DNA of 7,028 nucleotides from a bacterium. Lineage in GTDB: Bacteria > Cyanobacteriota > Vampirovibrionia > Obscuribacterales > Obscuribacteraceae. This document shows positions 1 through 5,882 of the stretch, piece by piece (the first letter of the stretch is position 1; each line of letters starts with the position of its first letter). Under the pieces are notes generated by a model. It searched no databases, had not been told where the DNA came from, and worked only from the letters and a program-made list of their open reading frames with translations. The stretch is taken from positions 1 through 7,028 of the forward strand of contig JAUIJG010000285.1 in the NCBI GenBank assembly GCA_030431355.1. The letters are read 5' to 3'. Both the position numbers and the translations under genes were made by a program.

Positions 1-621
1 AAAAGAGAAAGTTCTTAAATTGCCGCGTCTATCTTCATCGATATTCTTTAGATACTCAGTAAAATACTCTGCTTCTTTTACTCGGTCGTCCCCAGTCGGC
101 TGACAGCCGCCTAATAACTTACCGTTGGAGAGGCAATTCAGGCTTTTGTCAGCGAGAACGGAAATCGAAAACGGTGTCTTATATGATGGCTCGTCAAAAC
201 AAGGAAAAACCGAACGAGCATGTACTGGCTCGAAATGAGTGGTCAACAACTGGCATGCGACATCCTGTTCGTTCTTCCAGCTACTCTTATAAAGTCCCAG
301 AAGTTGATCATCTATCTCCCCCTGGTATTCGATGGAAAGCTGCCATGCGCCTGCCCCGAATTGACCATTGAAGTTGATTCTGGCAATCTCTCTACTCTTG
401 TCCAGGGACCATTGCCCATCCAGAATAGTTCCATTTTTGTTTGTCAGGCATATCGAGTTGGGGACAATATCCCTGGCGTTGATTTCCAGGTAGCTGTCCG
501 GACTTTCTATCTCTAAATCTATCTCTACCCGGCCGGAAATTCTGCTTTCGTCTGCTTCGGGAATCAAAAACAAATTGTAGGAAAGCGGTCTCGCTCCACA
601 TTTCAGTCTGTAATTTTCCAA
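1..621 (-). CDS. M1-family zinc aminopeptidase, N-terminal part (cut by window edge)
   Basis: This reading frame is open for 207 codons from the left edge and encodes the N-terminal beta domain of an M1 (gluzincin) aminopeptidase, which removes N-terminal residues from peptides. It starts YRL near residue 4, as M1 proteins do. It then shows G-V-E-I-D-L near 30-35, LEINARD near 45-51, the G-x-x-x-D-x-L-x-G-L-Y-K-S block ending at 113, and the family hallmark HFEPVHAR then FPCFDEP (129-145), followed by K-T-P-F-S-I-S-V and L-S-N-G. The GAMEN and HEXXH zinc motifs should lie beyond the left edge, since the family is usually 600-900 residues. There is no Met in the visible part. An in-frame TGA lies three codons upstream of TTG at 621, so TTG is the likely start, with AAAGGA about 10 bases upstream as ribosome binding site. 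No signal peptide is visible, suggesting a cytoplasmic enzyme. The family call is secure; the exact start is less so. Confidence 0.9.
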   Translation of the reverse strand, partial: MENYRLKCGARPLSYNLFLIPEADESRISGRVEIDLEIESPDSYLEINARDIVPNSICLTNKNGTILDGQWSLDKSREIARINFNGQFGAGAWQLSIEYQGEIDDQLLGLYKSSWKNEQDVACQLLTTHFEPVHARSVFPCFDEPSYKTPFSISVLADKSLNCLSNGKLLGGCQPTGDDRVKEAEYFTEYLKNIDEDRRGNLRTFSF

Positions 622-775
622 ATCGGTTCAATCCTTTTGCTTTGCCAATTTCCTTGCTGACTTTTTAGAGTGGATAGATTAACAAACAGTTCAATTTGTA
701 TCTGCTAGGTATATGCAATAGCAATATATTAGCTGTCTCAGTCAGTTTCTTAATTGAGCCGATAAAGCTGGAAGT

Positions 776-804
776 TTGTTCAAACAAGGCAGATCGCTTA
801 TATT
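776..804 (+). promoter_or_regulatory. Possible sigma70-type promoter of the TPR-GRAM gene
   Basis: A -35-like TTGTTC (776-781) and a -10-like TATATT (799-804) are separated by 17 bases, which would start transcription near 811 and give a leader of about 30 bases. The -10 matches the consensus at five of six positions, the -35 at only three. The -35 overlaps a short inverted repeat (TTTG-TT-CAAA, 775-784) that could be an operator half. The 622-840 spacer separates two divergent genes and must also hold the promoter of the aminopeptidase gene, for which I see no convincing boxes. Confidence 0.3.
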
Positions 805-840
805 TGTGATTATTTACCGGGAAGTTAATCATCTATCCAA

Positions 841-2478
841 ATGAAGTTTACTATGTGTTCCGAGTATTCGGCTCTTTCGCAAATTAATTCAACATCTCTT
901 ATCTGTGCTCTGGCGTTCTCTGCCTTAGTAGCTAATGCCGGTCCTGTTACCAATTCCGGGGCAATCGGACTTTCTTCCGTTTTGGCCCAGGAGGCTAATG
1001 AGAAAGATTCAGGCAAAGATCAGAAGGACCTTGCCCGGAGTTCGAATTCAGCTGTGGGGACAAAACCCCCGGAAAAGAACACTAATAAAAGCTCCAGCAA
1101 GTCGCAAAAAGGCTCCGAGATCATGGCTCGGGGAAATGAAGCCCTGCAGAGAGGCGATACGAAAGAGGCTATTCGTCTATTTCAGGAAGCTTTGAACTTG
1201 TTGCCTGGCAATGCTGGTTTGAGGCAACGCCTGGCCAATGCGCTCTTCCGTGAAGGCGAGATTGATAAGGCCGTTGCCGAGATGGAGATGGCTGTGAAGT
1301 TGCAACCAGCGCAAACAGTTTATCAAACCGAGTTGGCCTGGTTGTATACCAAAGTCAATCGTGTTAATGCTGCCATGAAGCATGCAAAAATAGCGCGGGA
1401 TCAAGCACCTGATACGGTATCACCTTATGTCTTGCTTGGCTACTGTTACGCGAGTACGGATAAGGATAAGTTGGCAGAAGAGGCGTTAACTAAAGCCCTT
1501 GAGATTGATCCCGAGAACGTAACCGCTATGATTTACCTGGCCGAGGTTTATGCATCAAGAGGAGACAGCACTAAGGCTATAGCGACCTATGAGAAAGCGA
1601 TTCTCAAAGACTCCGACAACCTCTCCGTTCTTCTTGGTCTTGGAGGAGTGTACGGAGAAGCTGGAAAAGCCGAGCAGGAAAAAGAACTCTACGAGAAGGC
1701 GATTAAGTTATATCCGGAAGACCCGGAAGCATTGGGCCGTTATGGATGGTATCTGTCTACCCATGGCGACATGGGCGGTGCGCTCACTTACGGCTTTAAA
1801 GCAAATTCACAGCGTATCGGTCGCTCTTACGATCAGTTTATGGGAATGTTCATAGCTGTATGGGCTGGGATTTTCATTGTTTTCGGGATTATCTTTTCTG
1901 CCATAGCCTTCGGTGCTAAGTTCAAACCGCAGAGTGGAGAAGAAGTGCTTCGGTCATTCTTTCTTGTTATCCATAAAGACAGACCAGGGCGACTTGTTCT
2001 TACGAGCAGAAGAGTGGTCTTTGTACCTGAGCTTTTGTCCAGGTCCTTTGGAGCGACTCGCTTGAGTATAGAAAGAGATCAAATTTCTAACCTTCAATTG
2101 AATAAATCCGGAGGTACTTGCCAGCTGGATATAGACACCAGAAGCGGTACCGAACACAGATTCAAAATACCGGTTATGATTCATGAACCGCTTCAAGAGG
2201 TTCTTCAGAAAGAGGGGCTACTCGACAAAGTATCCGGAGCCACTGAGGCTCAAAGTGCTGACACTGCCAGTAGTGCTCATACAGGCGAGGAGATGGATGG
2301 TTCGAAGAGTGTCTCTGAGGGCAAGAACGAGGCTAGTAGCGAAGCATCAAGCGCAAGTTCAGAAACAGGCTCCGATAAGGTTACTGCAGCCAGCTATGAC
2401 TTTCGTCCGGATGAAGGCAAATCCGAAGAAGAAGAAGGCAAGGAAGGTAGCGAGGATGCCGGAAAAGAGTCCAAATAA
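841..2478 (+). CDS. Exported TPR protein with one membrane helix and PH/GRAM-like domain
   Basis: This is a 545-residue protein that I do not recognise by name. Residues 1-33 look like a signal sequence: a short hydrophobic core (20-31) ends in ANA at 31-33, and VLA-Q at 47-50 is an alternative cleavage site. A charged Ser/Lys-rich linker follows. About six 34-residue TPR units occupy 90-293 with a partial seventh to about 327, marked by repeated G-x-x-x-x-A and A-L/I-x-x-x-P positions. A single hydrophobic helix lies at 333-358. Residues 366-455 (G-E-E-V-L, then GRLVLTSRRVVFVPE and I-x-x-x-Q-I-S-N-L) resemble bacterial PH/GRAM-like domains. The tail 466-545 is low-complexity, Ser/Glu/Lys-rich and probably disordered. 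Predicted topology is TPR outside and PH-like domain plus tail inside, so it could join external protein binding to an internal site. An in-frame TAA at 826 excludes an earlier start; no clear Shine-Dalgarno is seen, and ATG at 853 is an alternative. Confidence 0.85.
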   Translation: MKFTMCSEYSALSQINSTSLICALAFSALVANAGPVTNSGAIGLSSVLAQEANEKDSGKDQKDLARSSNSAVGTKPPEKNTNKSSSKSQKGSEIMARGNEALQRGDTKEAIRLFQEALNLLPGNAGLRQRLANALFREGEIDKAVAEMEMAVKLQPAQTVYQTELAWLYTKVNRVNAAMKHAKIARDQAPDTVSPYVLLGYCYASTDKDKLAEEALTKALEIDPENVTAMIYLAEVYASRGDSTKAIATYEKAILKDSDNLSVLLGLGGVYGEAGKAEQEKELYEKAIKLYPEDPEALGRYGWYLSTHGDMGGALTYGFKANSQRIGRSYDQFMGMFIAVWAGIFIVFGIIFSAIAFGAKFKPQSGEEVLRSFFLVIHKDRPGRLVLTSRRVVFVPELLSRSFGATRLSIERDQISNLQLNKSGGTCQLDIDTRSGTEHRFKIPVMIHEPLQEVLQKEGLLDKVSGATEAQSADTASSAHTGEEMDGSKSVSEGKNEASSEASSASSETGSDKVTAASYDFRPDEGKSEEEEGKEGSEDAGKESK

Positions 2479-2486
2479 TTGAGATT

Positions 2487-4517
2487 CTAGTGTCGCAATT
2501 CCTGGTACTGAACACGGGTGACATTGCGTTTTGCTGCTTCTAGCATAGAGACTTGAGCCGAATTCATCAGACTTGCCACGTCCTGCGCATCCGAAGGCAC
2601 TGCAGCAATTCCAAAATATAGGGCGGGTCGACTTTGAGCCAGTCCGGGGGCGAATCTGGTTAAGTTGGTGGTGATTTTGTCCACCATTTGTACGGCAACC
2701 GCGCTGCTTGCTCCCGGCAGAAGAAGGGCGTAGCCTCTCTCTCCAAAATGCCCAAATAGATCAACACTGTTTTTGATCTTGCCTACAGCCTGCAATACCA
2801 GCCTTATAGACTCGACGCTGCCTCGGCTTGCTCCTCCTGTATTTGGAACCTTCATGGAGAATACAATCAGCCCAAGTTGGCTGGAGGTATGGAAAGCTCT
2901 ATTAAACTCGCGCTCCAAAAGCATCTGGAAAGCTTCTTCTGTAAGAATTCCGGTTTCAGTATTTGTTAATGCCGTCCATACCGCTTTAGCCTTTCCTTGA
3001 TCGAATTTAATTTCGTCTTCCTGGATGCCTGCCTTTAAATTTGACGGAATCTCCATGGTGGTGGATTGAGTCATGAATGCTTCCACCGCAGGAGAATGAA
3101 CATCCATTTCTCTTCTGGGTCCATCTGCAACTTTGAAGGCTCCAGGAGGTGGCAATTTGGCTTTTTTGACCTCTTTAGCAGGCTTGGCAAATTGTTTGTC
3201 TACGGTGTCTTCCTGCTGCGCTACAGCGTTGTGCTGTCCTGTGTTTTTGAGTGATGAGGCCGGCTTAGCGAATTGCTTGTCCATGGTCATCGACTGTAGC
3301 TGTGTTTCGTTTGGAATGCGACTTTGCTCCAGCATGGATTCTGGAATTTGGGTGTTCATTCCCGGAATAGGCGGAGTTGAGACTTGGTTTGAAACCGCCG
3401 GTGAAGGCGTATTAACAATGCCTGGACCACCAGGAGGAACAGGGGCTGAATCCTGGATGGAGCCTGGAGCAGAAGAAATTACTCCGGTTGAACCCGTTGG
3501 AGAGCAAACCAGCTCAAGCTTTATCAGGTTAGAAACGATAGCTATCCATTGACTGGGAGAGAGAGAAAGAAATGTTGCCAGGTCTTGTAAGGTTCTGTTT
3601 TCATCGATGTTTTTATAGAAATTTTTCTGAAGCTCCAGACCTAGAGGCGGTCCTTGCAGGACAACTTTCTCAAATTCTTTTTCCGATATTTGGTTGTTCG
3701 CTTTACGCAGAACCGAAGACTCATTAATGGAATGTTCCTGCAAGAAAGATATGTTCTCCACCAGTTCAGCGCCTCTGTACAGGATCTGATCCACAGGATG
3801 ATGGATTGTCTTCTTATCCGGCTTTGTGCCAGGAGTAAAGGTTATTGCACCCTGCTTCCATGTGAAAAGCTCAAGCAAAGCCTCCATGCCCTGCTGAATA
3901 GGAGTATAAGCGTGAACGGGTTGACCGTGGACGAGCTGAATCATGCTGTCACCGGTAGTGCCATTGATGAGAACTCTACCGGTGGCGGACTCCTGGTTTG
4001 AGGTCTGAAGTATGGTGGCGATGGACACTATACTCAGATCTCCGCTGAGAAGCTTCGTCAGAGCTGGCTTCTGCTGTTCCTCTGCCTCTGCTCTGGCTTT
4101 GTTAAGGGTGGACCCGGGGGTCGCATAGCCTGAACTCTGAGCCCTGAGAGAAGAGGTTAGGGTTTCGCTAACCGGCTCTAGATCTTCATCTTTTGTGGGA
4201 TCCGGAGCTCCCACCGACCTGAGAATCTGAGGATAGATTACGGACAGGTCATCCGTTCGGTAGAACCAGAGCATCTTTTCGCCGAGATTAGTGGTCTGAT
4301 GTAGCCACCATTCCGGGTCACCACCTTTGGGATTGAAGTGGATGGTGAGAGTGAACTGTTCGGAAGATTCAGGCAAAACCCAGTAGAAACAGTGTTTTAT
4401 CCCGGTTATAGAAGCTGCTTTTTCTATGTATTTTCGCAGTTCATCCACCGAAGGATAATCGTCAATTCGGTAGTGTTGTTTTGGAATGTTGAACTGAGCA
4501 CTAAACATCTGTTGCAA
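2487..4517 (-). CDS. DUF4388/PATAN protein with degenerate GGDEF domain
   Basis: This is a 676-residue protein with no signal peptide or membrane helix, so probably cytoplasmic. Residues 1-105 are an alpha/beta region I cannot assign. Residues 153-252 fit DUF4388/PATAN: L-x-G-D-L, S-I-A-T-I-L-Q, T-G-R-V-L-I, H-G-Q-P-V-H-A, then G-M-E-A-L-L-E-L-F-T-W-K-x-G. Residues 265-340 look like the helical winged-helix segment that often follows it. Residues 342-500 are a Pro/Ser/Thr/Gln-rich linker with two DKQFAKPA motifs. Residues 515-672 align with a GGDEF domain, from T-E-T-G-I-L near 519 to A-K-R-N-V-T-R-V near 663. The signature, however, reads GERGY (592-596) and the first metal-binding Asp position is Ser554, so cyclase activity is not expected. 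A scaffold or sensor role is inferred. The start is TTG at 4517 (AAGAG five bases upstream) or ATG at 4508; an in-frame TGA lies just upstream. Confidence 0.85.
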   Translation of the reverse strand: MQQMFSAQFNIPKQHYRIDDYPSVDELRKYIEKAASITGIKHCFYWVLPESSEQFTLTIHFNPKGGDPEWWLHQTTNLGEKMLWFYRTDDLSVIYPQILRSVGAPDPTKDEDLEPVSETLTSSLRAQSSGYATPGSTLNKARAEAEEQQKPALTKLLSGDLSIVSIATILQTSNQESATGRVLINGTTGDSMIQLVHGQPVHAYTPIQQGMEALLELFTWKQGAITFTPGTKPDKKTIHHPVDQILYRGAELVENISFLQEHSINESSVLRKANNQISEKEFEKVVLQGPPLGLELQKNFYKNIDENRTLQDLATFLSLSPSQWIAIVSNLIKLELVCSPTGSTGVISSAPGSIQDSAPVPPGGPGIVNTPSPAVSNQVSTPPIPGMNTQIPESMLEQSRIPNETQLQSMTMDKQFAKPASSLKNTGQHNAVAQQEDTVDKQFAKPAKEVKKAKLPPPGAFKVADGPRREMDVHSPAVEAFMTQSTTMEIPSNLKAGIQEDEIKFDQGKAKAVWTALTNTETGILTEEAFQMLLEREFNRAFHTSSQLGLIVFSMKVPNTGGASRGSVESIRLVLQAVGKIKNSVDLFGHFGERGYALLLPGASSAVAVQMVDKITTNLTRFAPGLAQSRPALYFGIAAVPSDAQDVASLMNSAQVSMLEAAKRNVTRVQYQELRH
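3177..3281 (-). repeat. Two copies of a DKQFAKPA linear motif in the linker
   Basis: The octapeptide DKQFAKPA occurs at residues 413-420 (3258-3281) and 440-447 (3177-3200) of the PATAN/GGDEF-like protein, preceded in both by T-M or T-V. Five of its eight codons differ between the copies and every difference is synonymous. This argues for selection on the peptide rather than a recent DNA duplication. A docking peptide in the disordered linker is a reasonable inference; the partner is unknown. Confidence 0.8.
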
Positions 4518-4664
4518 GGTAGCTCTTAGACTCTCTCTTATTCATATGTACCTGTTGAGCTAATAAATTAACGTTGTTTCTTATAACGAAAGGCTCTGAT
4601 GAAATCAGATATTCTTTCAAGGATGACGGGTCCGATATTTTAGTTATCAGAACTGTTTGCGACG

Positions 4665-4736
4665 ATACGGCGATAAGTATGTACGGTGATACGTATGTGC
4701 GTATTATGGTCCATACATATTGTCGACAATACGTAT
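4665..4736. repeat. ATACG/CGTAT motif cluster
   Basis: Six copies of the pentamer ATACG or its complement CGTAT fall within 72 bases: ATACG at 4665, 4689 and 4729, and CGTAT at 4692, 4700 and 4732. By chance one copy on either strand is expected every 500 bases or so. The last pair is part of the 28-bp palindrome. A similar cluster occurs at 6823-6902. Confidence 0.5.
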
Positions 4737-4738
4737 GG
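4711..4738. promoter_or_regulatory. 28-bp near-perfect palindrome centred on TTGTCGACAA
   Basis: The arms CCATAC-A-TATTGTC and GACAATA-C-GTATGG pair at 13 of 14 positions, with a single A/C mismatch (4717 and 4732). It lies in the divergent spacer between the PATAN/GGDEF gene (minus) and the TPR gene (plus), where an operator for a dimeric regulator is expected. The inner TATTGTCGACAA recurs at 6604-6615. There is no adjacent T-run on either strand, so a terminator is unlikely. The family of the binding protein cannot be told from the sequence. Confidence 0.6.
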
Positions 4739-4800
4739 CCTTTGCTCGGCATCCGATTTAAATTTCAAGCTATCAATTCAAAGAACTGGTCGAATTGATT

Positions 4801-4834
4801 TTTGAAGTCATTCCGAATTCGGAACGACTTCAAA
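4801..4834. promoter_or_regulatory. 34-bp near-perfect palindrome in the divergent spacer
   Basis: The arms TTTGAAGTC-A-TTCCGAA and TTCGGAA-C-GACTTCAAA pair at 16 of 17 positions, centred on GAATTC, with one A/C mismatch (4810 and 4825). No T-run follows on either strand, so it is not a standard terminator. It could be an operator, a stable RNA hairpin in a leader, or a recombinase site. It lies about 70 bases upstream of ATG 4904 of the TPR gene and covers the TTG at 4802 that would be the most upstream start of that gene. Confidence 0.6.
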
Positions 4835-4903
4835 TTGAATAGTTGTTTCACGACATTGTCACAACTAAACACTAATATCTTGACATTCGGCATCAATCAA
4901 CTG

Positions 4904-5707
4904 ATGACCCCCCATTTCCTGAAGTACACTGCCATGAATACTTTTCAAACAGGCCATTCCTTTAATACAGCGCCTACATCCGGGCAGCATCCACAATTGA
5001 ACGCGACTAACAAGTCGGTTTCATTTTCGGATCTTGTTCAAAGGATAGTTCAGTCCAATTCAGGTAAACAGAGAGCTTTAAAGGGACCTGCTATTCCCCA
5101 AAACCATGGTAGAGACTGGGAAGAATGTAGAGTTCTTGCTGAAGAAGCTATTTCCAGTCACAACTATGCCAGGGCAGAAGCCCTGTGGTTGAAGGCTGTG
5201 GCTCGCTCGGAGTCCCTCCCTCTAAGAGACTGGAGACGAGTCTACGGAATGGAGAATCTCCTCAGTCTATATTGCTCCCAGGGGCGCTACGACGAAGCGG
5301 AGGTATTCGCCGATCGATATGCTTATCAAGTCCAGGCGGTTTATGGAATAGACCATTTGAAAACCGCTGATGCTTTCAATTTCCTGGCAAGTATTTACTT
5401 CAACCTGGACCAGGCAGATAAGGCAATCGATTACGCTTCCAAAGCTCTATCAATATATAAGCACGGTGCCTTTCCAGATGCAGCGAAAGCCGCAATGGCC
5501 TACTACAATTTGGCGGTTGTCAATCATCAGAGTGGCGATTTTATAAACGCCGATCGATTTTACAGATTGGCTTACGAGATGAGAAAAGAGCTGTTCGGTG
5601 AGCAGGCTGTTCCAACTCGAAAAGTGGTCGACTCATATAACGAAATGCTCGCCGATCAGGAAAGCCACGAGGCCGCACGCAAAATCATCAACCAGCTCCT
5701 CGGCTGA
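4904..5707 (+). CDS. TPR protein with kinesin-light-chain-type repeats
   Basis: Numbered from ATG 4904, this is a 267-residue protein with no signal peptide or membrane helix. About the first 60 residues are polar, Asn/Ser/Thr/Gln-rich and unassigned. From residue 70 to 240 run about four helical-pair repeats of TPR type. The middle ones have the roughly 42-residue spacing of KLC-like TPRs (A-x-x-Y-x-x-x-x-R-Y-x-E-A-E, G-I-D-H-x-x-T-A, then F-G-E near 233). Such repeats bind partner proteins, so a cytoplasmic adaptor is likely, but no specific partner or pathway can be named. The frame is open back to TTG 4802, but that codon is inside a 34-bp palindrome, so ATG 4904 or ATG 4934 is more credible; neither has a clear Shine-Dalgarno. 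The gene is transcribed alone, converging on the J-like gene downstream. Confidence 0.8.
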   Translation: MTPHFLKYTAMNTFQTGHSFNTAPTSGQHPQLNATNKSVSFSDLVQRIVQSNSGKQRALKGPAIPQNHGRDWEECRVLAEEAISSHNYARAEALWLKAVARSESLPLRDWRRVYGMENLLSLYCSQGRYDEAEVFADRYAYQVQAVYGIDHLKTADAFNFLASIYFNLDQADKAIDYASKALSIYKHGAFPDAAKAAMAYYNLAVVNHQSGDFINADRFYRLAYEMRKELFGEQAVPTRKVVDSYNEMLADQESHEAARKIINQLLG

Positions 5708-5727
5708 TAATGTATATTATGTTTCAA
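5700..5727 (+). other. dif-like XerC/XerD recombination site candidate
   Basis: The bases TCGGCTGATAA, TGTATA and TTATGTTTCAA line up with the XerC arm, central region and XerD arm of E. coli dif. The 17 bases ATAATGTATATTATGTT are identical, and the whole site matches at about 20 of 28 positions. The left arm overlaps the TGA stop (5705-5707) of the TPR gene. The outer part of the right arm (TCAA instead of AAAT) departs from the usual XerD half-site, which lowers confidence. The comparison was made from memory of the E. coli site, without a search. Confidence 0.4.
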
Positions 5728-5735
5728 CCAGGGTT

Positions 5736-5761
5736 AAAAACGCTCAAAACGTAGGCTGAGC
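5736..5761 (-). terminator. Weak possible terminator for the J-like/MshEN gene
   Basis: Read on the minus strand, the arms GCTCA and TGAGC (5757-5761 and 5742-5746) enclose a 10-base loop and are followed by G then a T5 run (complement of 5736-5740). The stem is only 5 bp and lies about 120 bases beyond the stop at 5883, so this is a weak candidate. On the plus strand a T6 run at 5803-5808 follows GGGGCG, but I see no good stem before it. Confidence 0.25.
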
Positions 5762-5782
5762 AATGGTTGGCGGCTGAGCAAT
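5754..5782. repeat. Direct repeat GGCTGAGCAAT, two copies
   Basis: The 11-mer GGCTGAGCAAT occurs at 5754-5764 and 5772-5782, an 18-base period, in the spacer between the two convergent genes. GGCTGA also occurs once more at 5702-5707 at the end of the TPR gene. The role is unknown; both copies can pair their TGAGC with GCTCA at 5742-5746, which would give alternative hairpins. Confidence 0.5.
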
Positions 5783-5790
5783 TTTTGAGG

Positions 5791-5870
5791 CTCTCTGGGG
5801 CGTTTTTTAAGGCTCGCCGGGTAATCAGCTACCTGAATTAACGAATTGACGATCTTTCGACCCCAGAGAG
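5791..5870. repeat. 10-bp perfect inverted repeat in the convergent spacer
   Basis: CTCTCTGGGG (5791-5800) and CCCCAGAGAG (5861-5870) are exact reverse complements separated by 60 bases. The long loop argues against a simple terminator, though the two could pair in a transcript reading through the spacer on either strand. Confidence 0.45.
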
Positions 5871-5882
5871 ATCTTCTCCGGG

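Noticed and set aside
220..516. 98-codon plus-strand open frame
   Set aside because: It is antisense to a convincing M1 aminopeptidase frame and its protein shows no recognisable motif.
392..631. 79-codon minus-strand frame with a TTG start at 631
   Set aside because: It overlaps the aminopeptidase N-terminus in another frame, and the YRL...G-V-E-I conservation belongs to the other frame.
4580..4585. Minus-strand -10-like TATAAG upstream of the PATAN/GGDEF gene
   Set aside because: The -35 at the right spacing (CTGATT) matches only three of six positions, so it is not listed as a feature.
4501..4752. 83-codon minus-strand open frame in the divergent spacer
   Set aside because: Its sequence is largely dictated by the palindrome and ATACG motifs, it overlaps the start of the PATAN/GGDEF gene, and it has no known protein feature.
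4711..4834. The two palindromes as terminators or insertion-sequence ends
   Set aside because: Neither has an adjacent T-run, their sequences differ, no transposase frame lies between them, and no target duplication is visible.
4880..4885. Perfect -35 hexamer TTGACA
   Set aside because: No -10-like hexamer lies 16-18 bases downstream, and it would fall over the ATG 4904 start.
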